DNA of 42,509 bases from contig JABMDL010000012.1 in NCBI GenBank assembly GCA_015903945.1, positions 1 to 42,509 of the forward strand. Reading direction: 5' to 3'. Made by a program: the position numbers and the translations under genes. Below, one piece after another: positions 33,771 to 41,824 of this stretch; position 1 is the first letter of the stretch; every line of letters starts with the position of its first letter. This DNA is from Nitrospira sp. GTDB taxonomy: Bacteria; Nitrospirota; Nitrospiria; Nitrospirales; Nitrospiraceae. The notes under the pieces are model-generated. The model was not told where the DNA came from. It ran no database searches and saw only the letters and a program-made list of their open reading frames with translations.

Positions 33771-33805
33771 GCTGCGGCGGCTCTCGATGCCGGCTACGCC
33801 GCAGC
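33771..33805. terminator. Possible bidirectional terminator hairpin
   Basis: GCTGCGGCG at 33771-33779 pairs perfectly with CGCCGCAGC at 33797-33805 around a 17-base loop. It lies just after the small secreted protein gene (stop 33745) and reaches into the last codons of the convergent lemA gene. There is no T-run, so termination is only possible. Confidence 0.35.
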
Positions 33806-34381
33806 GCGGGTGCGATTGGCAAAGGCGAGCGGTGGGTCTGTCCGATCTGTGACCGACACGGTTAGCAACGGCCGTGCGGTATAGCCGGTCTGCTGCGCGA
33901 CCCAGATTGCCGGGATCTGTCCAATGGCGACGTTGTAGACATTGACCGACTCGTTGTAGAACTCACGGCGATCGGCGATGGTGTTCTCCAAGGCGGAGAT
34001 TCGTTGCTGAATCGCCAGGAACTGTTGATTGGCCTTGAGATCCGGATACTGTTCCGCAACCGCGAAGAGGTGCCCTAACGCGCCGGCAATTTGGTTTTCA
34101 GCCCGGGCCTTCTCATTGATATTCCGGCCGGTGCCGTAGGCATTGCGGGCCTTGATGACGGCTTCCAGCGTCTCCCGCTCGTGCGCCATATAGCTGTTGC
34201 ACACCTCGACGAGCTTGGGCAATTCGTCATGCCGCTGTTTGAGCATGACATCGATATTTGACCAGGCCTTGTCGATATTGTTCGACAGCCGGACCAGCAT
34301 GTTATACACGCCGACGGCATAGGCGATCAGCCAAACCAGCCCGATGACGAACAATGTTCCAACGATTAATGTGCCGTTCAT
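33794..34381 (-). CDS. LemA family protein
   Basis: 195 residues. An N-terminal membrane helix ('LFVIGLVWLIAYAVGVYNML') is followed by the three-helix LemA core, with the signature 'NIDKAWSNIDVMLKQRHDEL' and 'PKLVEVCNSYM'. Other conserved parts are 'AENQIAGALGHLFAVAEQYP' and 'ENTIADRREFYNESVNVYN'. LemA proteins are membrane-bound and of uncertain role, often next to peptidases, TPM-domain or GIDE-domain proteins. The gene lies 24 bases after the GIDE-like gene on the same strand, so the two form an operon. Confidence 0.95.
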   Translation of the reverse strand: MNGTLIVGTLFVIGLVWLIAYAVGVYNMLVRLSNNIDKAWSNIDVMLKQRHDELPKLVEVCNSYMAHERETLEAVIKARNAYGTGRNINEKARAENQIAGALGHLFAVAEQYPDLKANQQFLAIQQRISALENTIADRREFYNESVNVYNVAIGQIPAIWVAQQTGYTARPLLTVSVTDRTDPPLAFANRTRAAA

Positions 34382-34405
34382 GGGCGTTCTCCTTCGCGAA
34401 AGTGA

Positions 34406-35704
34406 CTAGGGTTTCAGTGTTGTGAGATATCGATCACAGATGATGGCTGTGCAGGTGCCCACAAGAGCCGGCCCGCCGAGTAAACCGGCCCACATCTGCC
34501 ATGTCAATCGGGATAACAGGTCCTTTTCACTGCGATCCGAAATGATAAAGGCATGGTCACGGCTGCTGCCGATGTAGAGCCGAGATTCGTTCGCAATGTG
34601 GTGGCCCATGCCGTGATGTTCGAGGGCGGTCCCCAGCACATAGATGGATTCGTCCGGCAAGATGAACGACTCTCGGCACCGCAAGGTTTTATTTCCCATC
34701 CAGCTAGTGGAGGCTATCCCTAAACGGCTCAAGCCCGCGACCGCGAGAGGCGGCAATTCTCCAAGCCAACTCGTTCTGATGCTCCGCTCATCCGGCAACA
34801 TCAAATTGGCGCCAAGCGGAACCACGAGCACTCGCCCGGTTGCGTCGCGCACAAAAAACGGCCGTTCCGAAGTGCCGCTGGCAATCGTTTCCCAGCGGGT
34901 GTTCTTGCCGGAGCCGACTTGCTCTTCCACCCTGTAGGAGTAAAAGACGCAGGGAAGCCCGCCGAACGGCGAGGTCAGCAGTTCCTCCTCGGGCTCGGCC
35001 TGTCCGCACACCTCGACGAAGCCAAGGGCGAGTGAACGGATGGGCGACGTGGGGATACTTTCGATGAGGCGCTTGCGTTGCTGAACCGTCCATCCATGCC
35101 ACACCAGCCACAGGCCTCCGATCGCACCCATGATGAGGTACAACAGCAATTGGTCAGGCGGTTGACTCCAGCGAGTCGTGTGGAGGGTTTTCTGGATTCC
35201 AGCCGCAAAGATGAATCCGGCAATTGTCAAAGCCAATCCGAAAAAGAGACTCCAAAACCACAGATTGCCTGAGTCGTTCCTTCCGGGTGTGAGGGGATGA
35301 TGAGACGTGTGCGGGGTTGCGTTCGTTCGAGCCAAGGCGCGGGCATACAGCTCTTGTTCATCGATCCGGATCGTCAATGAGGCGCCCTTGTAGGTCTCAT
35401 TGAGATGGGTGAGGCATCCGTGAGACAGCCACCATCCGTGACAGAGACTGCAACTTCTGAGCGTGGCCCCAGCGACTGTCTCCGCGTCCATCTGAATGGC
35501 GCATCGCGGGCATGTCGTCTCTGTGCGGACCGCCACCCCTCCGCCGCTGCTCACGGCTTGCTTGAGGGACAGGTAATTCTCCACAAAGCAATTCACTTCC
35601 CCCGCATCGAGCCACAGCCCGTGGCCCGATGGACAGACGTCCAGATCGGGACCCTGGGTCGTCGGGAGTTTAACAAGGCTGTTCTTGCAATCCAGGCATT
35701 TCAT
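34406..35704 (-). CDS. Zinc-ribbon and GIDE-domain membrane protein
   Basis: 432 residues. Two N-terminal TFIIB-like zinc ribbons are visible: 'MKCLDCKNS...CPSGHGLWLD' and 'CPRCAIQMD...CSLCHGWWL'. Two membrane helices follow (about 145-170 and 185-205). A GIDE-type domain (about 220-390; 'PFGGLPCVFYSYRVEE', 'ERPFFVRDATGRVLV') and a last membrane helix near the C-terminus complete the protein. The GIDE domain is known from the human mitochondrial ubiquitin ligase MUL1 and from bacterial membrane proteins paired with LemA. No RING finger is present, so ligase activity is not implied. It is co-transcribed with lemA. The call is by domain order and motifs. Confidence 0.82.
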   Translation of the reverse strand: MKCLDCKNSLVKLPTTQGPDLDVCPSGHGLWLDAGEVNCFVENYLSLKQAVSSGGGVAVRTETTCPRCAIQMDAETVAGATLRSCSLCHGWWLSHGCLTHLNETYKGASLTIRIDEQELYARALARTNATPHTSHHPLTPGRNDSGNLWFWSLFFGLALTIAGFIFAAGIQKTLHTTRWSQPPDQLLLYLIMGAIGGLWLVWHGWTVQQRKRLIESIPTSPIRSLALGFVEVCGQAEPEEELLTSPFGGLPCVFYSYRVEEQVGSGKNTRWETIASGTSERPFFVRDATGRVLVVPLGANLMLPDERSIRTSWLGELPPLAVAGLSRLGIASTSWMGNKTLRCRESFILPDESIYVLGTALEHHGMGHHIANESRLYIGSSRDHAFIISDRSEKDLLSRLTWQMWAGLLGGPALVGTCTAIICDRYLTTLKP

Positions 35705-36645
35705 GGATAAGAGCGTCTACAAACTGTAGCAAGAATCGAGGGACTGTCAATTTGAGCAGCGTGTAACTACTGGAAAAACAAGGAGTGCAGGAATCAGACT
35801 ATTAACCCGGGTCTGTCTGATGAGAGAACTGGCTGGCCAGGTTTGGCTGAAGGGGCTGGACTGGATATGTGGGCTGACTCCGTAACACTTTCTCGGACAG
35901 GCTCTCACTCATTTCTGCTTCGCCCCGGTCTTGTTATTGATTGGCTCATACACGGTTCAGGGGATGATATTGTGCTCAACGAGTTCTTCCTGCCGCTGGG
36001 AGGGGCGGTCCCTGATCCTATGCAGCTTAAACCAAACAGACTATCCCAATCCTTCCCATAATCCATAGCGACAAAACCAGGATTTGATCTGAAGCCATTC
36101 AGCAGCCTCAATCACAGCCGAAATCAGTCGAGAATCCTGTCGTCAGAAACGCGGGGCGGTCTGTCCGAAGCAGTATTGACACACCTGACATGGCGAACCA
36201 CCGCGTCGGCCATGCCTTGATTTTCAATGAGTTCAATTTGTTTACGCCCAGCTCCTGTGTCCCGTCCAATCAAGCAAGGAGGTTCAAGAGAGAGGTGGCG
36301 AGCGTGAACAGATGGGCTCCTGAGGGAGGCTCCTGCTAGTGGGGTTACCGGGTATTCCCAAGGAGGCACGGATGGTGGCACGGTGTTTCGTGCAGGGCAT
36401 GAGGGAGGCCGCTCGACGAGGCGGCTATCACGCTGCAAACCTGTTCGCAGCTGGAATCTTCCCAGAGCGCAGGCGCCCGTGCCCCTGACACGCTGACACA
36501 ATCGAGTGAGAAGTCCGCTGTTAGCGCAAGTAAGTTGACGGATTGAGACAATAGGGTAACTTTAGAGAATTGAAAGCCATTGGTGCGGCAGCAGACGATC
36601 CAGAGAGGACGATCGCTGCACAGCGGCGCAACACAAGGGGGGGCC
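35705..36645. other. Long gene-free interval
   Basis: About 940 bases without a gene I can support. Frames at 35843-36061 (plus) and 36124-36501 (minus) lack good ribosome sites and have scattered composition. No RNA gene, insertion sequence ends or long inverted repeat were recognised. It may hold degraded coding DNA and the promoter of the next gene. Confidence 0.45.
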
Positions 36646-37305
36646 ATGAAACGCTTGATACTATACATTGCGATGAGTGTGACACTCCTCGGTGGATACG
36701 CGGGAATTGGGCTTGCCCAAGGGGCTGAGGAGCAGGAGTTGCACACGGCGGGACAGCACCTCGATCAGGAAGTTACGGGAAAGGCCAAGGCGAGCCATGT
36801 TGAAACCTTGTCTCAACAATTCAATGTCGATAAGACGGTCGTGGAAGGCTTGCGGGTGAACAAACAAGGGTGGGGAGAAATCACCATTCGGCTCGGCATC
36901 GCCGAAGCCCTCATGAAGGCTTCTCCTGAAACGTACCCAGATATGGCGACAGCCTTGGATAAGGTTGGGGAACTGCGCGCACATAAAATGGGCTGGGGGG
37001 CCATTGCCAAATCGCTCGGATTCAAACTGGGCCCCATTGTCAGTGAGGTCAAACACGCCCGCAACGAGCTGCGGAAGGTCGAGCGTCGTGAAGGCGATGC
37101 CAAGGCAGAGAAGGTAAAAGACAAGGACAAAGACGTGGCTCGCCACGACCGGGGGACCAAGGGGGACAAACTGGATAAGATCGAGAAGATGGACAAAGTC
37201 GAGAAAATGGACAAGGTTGAGAAGATGGAGAAAATCGAGAGACCGGAGCGAGTGGAGAAAATGGAGAAGATGGAGCGACCGGAAAAACCTGAGCGAATCA
37301 GGTAA
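36646..37305 (+). CDS. Secreted protein with a Lys/Glu tandem-repeat tail
   Basis: 219 residues from ATG 36646, which begins a signal peptide (cut after 'GLAQ', about residue 25). The middle (about 40-145) is helical, with two similar segments: 'LRVNKQGWGEITIRLGIAEA' and 'ELRAHKMGWGAIAKSLGFKL'. Both share a G-W-G-x-I pattern. The tail (about 150-219) is highly charged, with repeats of KMDKVE, KMEKIERPE and KMERPEKPE. Low-complexity repeats of this kind can expand by slippage and may bind surfaces, cell wall or metals. The family is not recognised. A strong hairpin follows the gene. Confidence 0.75.
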   Translation: MKRLILYIAMSVTLLGGYAGIGLAQGAEEQELHTAGQHLDQEVTGKAKASHVETLSQQFNVDKTVVEGLRVNKQGWGEITIRLGIAEALMKASPETYPDMATALDKVGELRAHKMGWGAIAKSLGFKLGPIVSEVKHARNELRKVERREGDAKAEKVKDKDKDVARHDRGTKGDKLDKIEKMDKVEKMDKVEKMEKIERPERVEKMEKMERPEKPERIR

Positions 37306-37319
37306 TCAAAGAATGGACG

Positions 37320-37351
37320 GGGGTTCCCCGCTGCAAGCGGCAGGGAACCCC
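37320..37351. terminator. Hairpin between the repeat-tail protein and the beta-barrel gene
   Basis: GGGGTTCCC at 37320-37328 pairs perfectly with GGGAACCCC at 37343-37351, with a 14-base loop that can itself pair (CGCTGCAAGCG). It lies 15 bases after the stop of the upstream gene. There is no T-run, so it may attenuate or protect mRNA rather than end it. Confidence 0.45.
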
Positions 37352-37408
37352 TCGGATGAGCATAGGGCCCAACGGTCGGCAGGGAAGCACAGGGTGGAGG
37401 AGGCCTAC

Positions 37409-38308
37409 ATGAGACGAGGGAGAGTGCTGGTATGTGGGGTGATTCTGTGGGGTCTGGCTCTGTCGGGAGGAGGCATCGCCCGGGCTGCCGGAAGCCAGCC
37501 GGAGCAGGGCCCGCCCGCCCCTGAGCGTAACTGGCAAATTGGGGTGACCCCCACCTATAGCAGCGGCGACTACGGGACGAACTCAACCAGCAGTTTTTTT
37601 AGCGCTCCCTGGACTTTTCGCCGTTTGTTCAAGGACGGTGACATCAGTCTCATCATTCCCTTCGTGGTCTCCAGCACCGACGGAGGTGTGACACTCGTGG
37701 ATGGCAAGCCGGTGAAAGTGGACAAGAAGGTAGAAGACGGCGGCGTGCAGAGCGTGGACTGCGACAAAAAAGGGAACGGGAAGTCCTGTCTCACCGGTCG
37801 TGCCGCAGGGCAGACAGTGACGACCGCGGGGATCGGCGATGTCCTACTCCGAGGACGGTACTATCTCATGGAGGAAACGGAGGTCCGCCCCCTGGTTGCT
37901 CTGACGGCCCGCATGAAATTTCCCACCGCCAACGCCAGTCAAGGCCTCGGTACAGGGGCGTTTGACCATGGGTATGGTGTGGAAGTGTCGAAGGTGTTCT
38001 TCGAGAAATTCATCACGTATCTAGACGGCGGCTACAATTTTATAGGCGATCCTGACGGGTTGGAGCTGCGGAACCAGTATTGGTACGATGTGGGTGCCGG
38101 TTACTACGTCACGAAACGATTCCTGATCAGCGTCTATTATGACGAGTATCGTGCGCTCGTCCCCGACTTTGTGAACAGCCGAGACGTCTTCTTTGCGTTC
38201 AATTACAAGGCGTCGGATGCCTGGCGATTCAATGCCGGGTTTACCAAGGGGCTTTCCGATAACGCCCCGGACTATGCTGTGTCCATTGGCACCAGCTACC
38301 GGTTCTAG
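37409..38308 (+). CDS. Outer-membrane beta-barrel protein
   Basis: 299 residues from ATG 37409, preceded by GGAGGAGG. A signal peptide (cut after 'ARA', about residue 27) is followed by alternating amphipathic strands such as 'NWQIGVTPTYSSGDYGTNST' and 'YYVTKRFLISVYYDEYRALV'. The protein ends 'VSIGTSYRF', with the terminal Phe typical of BAM-assembled barrels. An insert with two Cys ('SVDCDKKGNGKSCLTG') near residue 120 could form a disulphide loop. It resembles the loosely defined transporter/porin-like 'MetA-pathway of phenol degradation' barrel group. The substrate is unknown. Confidence 0.8.
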   Translation: MRRGRVLVCGVILWGLALSGGGIARAAGSQPEQGPPAPERNWQIGVTPTYSSGDYGTNSTSSFFSAPWTFRRLFKDGDISLIIPFVVSSTDGGVTLVDGKPVKVDKKVEDGGVQSVDCDKKGNGKSCLTGRAAGQTVTTAGIGDVLLRGRYYLMEETEVRPLVALTARMKFPTANASQGLGTGAFDHGYGVEVSKVFFEKFITYLDGGYNFIGDPDGLELRNQYWYDVGAGYYVTKRFLISVYYDEYRALVPDFVNSRDVFFAFNYKASDAWRFNAGFTKGLSDNAPDYAVSIGTSYRF

Positions 38309-38671
38309 GCCATGTGAAGATTGGGATCGCATCCTGCTCTCTCGATGCAGGAGTGGGAAGTCGCTCGCATCTCTCATGCTCTCCAAAATCTGAAGACAGA
38401 GTCTGCAAAAAAGAAACGGCCACCGCTCCAACTGGGAACAGTAGCCGCCTTATCTCAAGAGTGGCTCCCCGAACCGGACCAGTTTGGGCACTGGAACGTA
38501 ATAGTGAGGCTCTCATAAGCCTATTGGATGCTGCCAGCCCGGGGTTTAGGAAGGTGCGAAAGAGAGCCAACTCCAGCCTACTCAGGTTCATTCAGGCCAA
38601 TCCCATCAAAGCTTTATGCCAAATCGCATTCTTGTGTGGAATAGGCTGGAATGGGCTGGTGTGAGGTGGGC

Positions 38672-38865
38672 TTGAGCACAATTTGAGCACAGTGCGTGGG
38701 AGGAGGAGAGGCTGGGAGATTTGAAAACCCAACAGCCTCAGAGACTACAGGGTCCGATTTATTTCGATCGTTTTCTACTCAATCAGTCCCAGAGGAGTCA
38801 GGGGTCGGCGAAGATCCGATGAAACCACGTTGGACAAGATAGTTCTGCCACAATTCAGCCACAAT
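38672..38865. repeat. Two pairs of short direct repeats spaced 11 bp
   Basis: TTGAGCACA occurs at 38672-38680 and 38683-38691, and GCCACAAT at 38847-38854 and 38858-38865. Each pair is offset by exactly 11 bp, one helical turn. A comparable pair with a different sequence (TGCTACCA, 3362-3369 and 3373-3380) lies beside the tRNA fragment at the left edge. Such phased pairs resemble integrase or excisionase arm sites. Confidence 0.55.
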
Positions 38866-39765
38866 AATGATGTAGCGACCAGCAGGCTGATCTTCTCTCT
38901 TACTGAGGCGGAGATGCTGTAACGCCCCCTGAAGGAAAGGGCTCAGACTGAAAATCTCTATATCTCCTTATCACCGAGGCCCCGGTCCACTTCAAGATGT
39001 CATCAATCTGGCCATTCATGGTCGGTTTGAGCGGCCAACCAATATAAGGGCTTGGATCGGCATCGATGTAAATGGATATAAATAGGTTCAAGAAACTGTT
39101 CGACCGGAAATAGAACTGAATATCCAACATAGCATCAGGTTCGACATAGAAGAGCTTTGCGTGAGATGTACTGTAGCCAAGGGACAAGACGCTGTGGATT
39201 GGCCAGAACTGGCTCAGATGCAAGGTGTTAGCATCCACTCGCTCGACAGACCACTCTTCCTGGGCCTGCTGTGCCACTCGATCGAGAGGGTTGTCTGTCA
39301 CCTTTGCCTGAATGTAGGTAGCCGTGCCGGTGCAACCGAACGTGCCAACCACGAGAACCAGGCCCAACATTCTTGGCAATGTATGGATGGCGGAGGATCT
39401 GGCCAACATCATCACGCTCCTTGGTTAGATCGACGACACTGTGAGTTGCAGGGCTAGAAGTGAAGGCGGTGCAATATTCAGAACTGGTTGAGTCAATTGA
39501 AGTCTGCGTTGCGGAGTTCGTCCATATGGGATGATCCCCTCGAAAATTGCACCATCGCCTCGGAACAAATAAGTGTGGTCGCATCTTGTTCTGTGCATGC
39601 TCGTGCTTTCAATTGGTGGAGACACTGCCGTGTACCCCGTAAGAGTCAGCCTCCGGAAAGTAAACAAGACATGGCCACGAAGACAACCATTGCGATTTAT
39701 GAGGGCCATTCAACCGATAGAGGATTGCCTATTGACAGTCTCTATCGGACCAGACCAACCTGCGA
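38735..39765 (-). repeat. Right copy of the 1-kb inverted duplication
   Basis: The counterpart of 2325-3335 in the opposite orientation. It includes the lipoprotein gene 38900-39412, its leader up to about 39765 and the tail past 38800. The leader holds a longer insert than the left copy. Boundaries are approximate because they are read by eye. Confidence 0.85.
38900..39412 (-). CDS. Element-associated lipoprotein, copy 2
   Basis: 170 residues, a paralogue of the protein at 2625-3158. It shares the signal peptide with 'VGTFGCTG', the 'VTDNPLDRVAQQAQE' block, 'VERVDANTLHLSQ' and the C-terminal 'SEPFPSGG' end. The middle differs. The ATG at 39412 follows AAGGAG by six bases, as in copy 1. The retained frame and many synonymous changes show that both copies have been under selection as proteins. 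Function unknown; it probably sits in the envelope. Confidence 0.75.
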   Translation of the reverse strand: MMLARSSAIHTLPRMLGLVLVVGTFGCTGTATYIQAKVTDNPLDRVAQQAQEEWSVERVDANTLHLSQFWPIHSVLSLGYSTSHAKLFYVEPDAMLDIQFYFRSNSFLNLFISIYIDADPSPYIGWPLKPTMNGQIDDILKWTGASVIRRYRDFQSEPFPSGGVTASPPQ

Positions 39766-39894
39766 TTTGCTCACTGAAGGAACCGCTTGGCCCTATCGGC
39801 ATTTCTGAGAATGTGTGTGCAGCTTGCGGCAGATCGTGACAAGAACACCGCAACTGCCGCAACCAGTTTTCCCATGAAGCTGAATCCCTAGGAA

Positions 39895-39926
39895 GGTCCC
39901 CCGCCCTTCGACTATGCCGGGGGGCC
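39895..39926. terminator. GC-rich hairpin in an intergenic region
   Basis: GGTCCCCCG at 39895-39903 pairs with CGGGGGGCC at 39918-39926, with one G-T pair and a 14-base loop. It is followed on the plus strand by TATTA. It may end a minus-strand transcript coming from 40067, or be unrelated. Confidence 0.35.
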
Positions 39927-40066
39927 TATTACGGGAACCGGACGATGAGTCAGTAATACACCTCCGCCAGGAATTCGCCCCTCATCGCCAAGGGAAACAG
40001 GGATTGCGAGAAGGGGAGAGATTGGACGCCGATTCAGTCACAGAGACAATCGCTACTGATCTGGTC

Positions 40067-40480
40067 CTACTTCCACTCCCGCGGCTCGAGCCTCAGCTTC
40101 GGACTCGCCTGTTTGGGTTTATATAAAGCCGTCTGCGCAACTGTTCCTTCAACGATAATGCAATCTTGCGACACAATATACGCAGTCCAAGTAAATTGAG
40201 TAACAACGGGGTCAATCAATATATCTCCCTGGCCATTCTCTATGGCCTGATCCATTGCAGCTTCAATATTTGGCCACCTAGGAGCCCTATCTGGAACAAG
40301 GAGGACATAAGTAACACAGTCTTCCCCTTTCCCGCGAAAGCCCCGTTTTACACCAGAGAGATCCACGTGCTTCGTACTCAACATCGTGAAATCGCCGTAA
40401 TGGTATGTGCATCCCTCCACTCCCATCAACAAGGCTGACGCAAACATCAGCAGTAACGCTCGCTCCTTGAAGATCCCCAT
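40067..40480 (-). CDS. Lipoprotein of a paralogous pair, member 1
   Basis: 137 residues with a signal peptide ending at a Cys (Cys24, 'GVEGC'). The start ATG 40480 follows AGGAGAG. The mature part shares a series of blocks with the next gene: 'GDFTMLSTKHVDLS', 'KGEDCVTYVLLVPDRAPRWP', 'AMDQAIENGQGDILI' and 'SQDCIIVEG'. Two Cys are conserved between the pair and may form a disulphide. The fold is probably small alpha/beta. The family is unknown to me beyond this pair. Same strand and close to member 2, so probably co-expressed. Confidence 0.75.
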   Translation of the reverse strand: MGIFKERALLLMFASALLMGVEGCTYHYGDFTMLSTKHVDLSGVKRGFRGKGEDCVTYVLLVPDRAPRWPNIEAAMDQAIENGQGDILIDPVVTQFTWTAYIVSQDCIIVEGTVAQTALYKPKQASPKLRLEPREWK

Positions 40481-40540
40481 ACGGCTCTCCTCTCTGCATT
40501 TACAGCTGCTGCATGTCAGGCATTGATCCTACATGAGGAA

Positions 40541-40927
40541 TTATTGCTGTGGTGCTCTGAGTTCTGCCCTGGCCGCATATGCTTCGACCATGTCACAGAC
40601 TTCATTGTAGATGAACGTAAAGATGACCCTTTTCGAAAGGACGGCCTCTACTAGAACATCTCCGTTTGTCTTTTCCAGTGCATCATCAATGGCCCACTTA
40701 AAAGAAGGTTGCGGCGGCCACGATAACGGGATAAACAAGACCATCCTGAAACAGTCTTTTCCTTGAACCCTCTCACCTTTCTGAGCAAGCTGCCCAACAT
40801 TCTTGGTACTCCCTACCGTGAAGTGTCCCATGTGTATCTCCAAAATAGGACTCGCGCACCCTGCCAGCAATCCCAACAGCAGCAGAACACACGTGAGAGG
40901 GATGCTACGATAATCGCGCCATGCCAT
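40541..40927 (-). CDS. Lipoprotein of a paralogous pair, member 2
   Basis: 128 residues from ATG 40927, which follows AGAGGAG; the upstream in-frame ATG at 40963 lacks a site. The lipobox is canonical (LAGC, Cys24). The mature part aligns with the neighbour: 'GHFTVGSTKNVGQL', 'KGERVQGKDCFRMVLFIP', 'AIDDALEKTNGDVLVEAVL' and 'YNEVCDMVEAYA'. Tandem duplication followed by divergence explains the pair. The gap to member 1 is 60 bases. Its neighbours are other lipoproteins and element genes, so it is probably cargo of the right mobile region. Confidence 0.75.
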   Translation of the reverse strand: MAWRDYRSIPLTCVLLLLGLLAGCASPILEIHMGHFTVGSTKNVGQLAQKGERVQGKDCFRMVLFIPLSWPPQPSFKWAIDDALEKTNGDVLVEAVLSKRVIFTFIYNEVCDMVEAYAARAELRAPQQ

Positions 40928-41076
40928 TGGAATTCTCCTCTGGTGAGGTTGGAAACTGCTCAACGGATCGCTTTAGCGACTCCCCGATGGGCATGAGCAA
41001 TTCCCCCAGCCGTAACCGGGTCAAACTTCTCCACGTGTCCCCCGCAGAACGATTGCACTCTCATTCTACTGATTTC

Positions 41077-41115
41077 ATTTCCACCACTCCCATGGTGCCT
41101 TGTAGTGGTGGAAAT
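41077..41115. repeat. 12-bp perfect inverted repeat
   Basis: ATTTCCACCACT at 41077-41088 and AGTGGTGGAAAT at 41104-41115 are exact reverse complements, with a 15-base loop. It lies in the 600-base gap before the regulator and Rep genes. No T-run follows, so a protein-binding or replication-origin role is as likely as termination. Confidence 0.6.
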
Positions 41116-41372
41116 AGCAGGAGCCGACAACCCGAATCAATCAGACCTTCCTTAGTTCCTCATGCAGGTCGGTGCAGTCAGAATACGGCGGATCAAAATC
41201 CTCCTCCGCTTGCAAGTTGGGAGTCCTTGCTTCTTAAGACCCTTATCCTGACCCTAATGGGTGTTCAAAAAGATTTAATTTGGAACCATGGAAAGGATAC
41301 CCGCAAAGGTCGCCAAAATCGATAGGATAGCAAGCTGCCCCGCATGGAGGATTGTGGACTCACAGGAAGAGA

Positions 41373-41405
41373 GTGCTCCTGCGCCGCTTGAGCGGCGCGG
41401 AGCAC
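41373..41405. repeat. Very stable 15-bp hairpin upstream of the Rep module
   Basis: GTGCTCC plus GCGCCGCT (41373-41388, with one bulged T at 41380) pairs with AGCGGCGC plus GGAGCAC (41391-41405) over a two-base loop. It is the strongest hairpin I see in the right region. Without a T-run and so close to a replication-initiator gene, it could be part of a nicking or initiation site. Confidence 0.6.
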
Positions 41406-41472
41406 CAAGACCCGTCTCAGTAACACGGGGGCCTAGGAATACATAGAGTGCCTCTCGTCTCGGCATGGGGGC

Positions 41473-41511
41473 TTGACATGAGGTATAGCACACAGATATA
41501 AGTGCATATCT
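41473..41511 (+). promoter_or_regulatory. Promoter with overlapping palindromic operator
   Basis: TTGACA (41473-41478) is followed, with 18-base spacing, by TATAAG (41497-41502), a good sigma70 promoter. The inverted repeat AGATAT-N6-ATATCT (41494-41511) covers the -10 box. The regulator gene begins at 41529 behind GGAGGGA. Placing an operator on the promoter fits autorepression by the ribbon-helix-helix protein. Confidence 0.65.
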
Positions 41512-41528
41512 ATAACGGAGGGATAGAG

Positions 41529-41816
41529 ATGAGCCCAAAACCAAAGAGTGCGCCCCATCGAGTGCTGCTGTCGCTGCCCACAGAATTGTACGAGACCGTC
41601 ACGCGATTGGCTCGATCCATGGATAAACCGCGTGCGGAGGTCATTCGGGAACTGCTGGCCGACCAACAGCATATCCTGGACATCATGGCCACGACTTTCG
41701 AGCAAGCAAAGGCGGGGCAGAAAGAAGAGGCTGCCAGGGGGTTGCAGAGGCTCACTGGAGAAGCCTTAAAAGGATTAGGGGAAGTGATGGCCCCAGCCAA
41801 GAGGCGGAAAAAGTAG
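41529..41816 (+). CDS. Ribbon-helix-helix (CopG-like) regulator
   Basis: 95 residues from ATG 41529 behind GGAGGGA. The N-terminal strand 'RVLLSLPTELYETVTRLA' followed by 'RSMDKPRAEVIRELLADQQH' fits the beta-strand, helix, helix layout of RHH repressors. The C-terminal 40 residues are Lys/Glu/Gln/Ala-rich and probably helical. It sits directly before a Rep_trans-like initiator gene (8-base gap), the same order as copG-repB in rolling-circle plasmids of the pMV158 type, where CopG represses its own operon to control copy number. The operator-like palindrome over the promoter supports autorepression. Confidence 0.75.
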   Translation: MSPKPKSAPHRVLLSLPTELYETVTRLARSMDKPRAEVIRELLADQQHILDIMATTFEQAKAGQKEEAARGLQRLTGEALKGLGEVMAPAKRRKK

Positions 41817-41824
41817 CGTGTACG

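Noticed and set aside
36124..36501. Minus-strand frame in the long gap before the repeat-tail protein
   Set aside because: Arg/Pro/Cys-rich with no motif or ribosome site. I also looked for group II intron or insertion-sequence features here and saw none.
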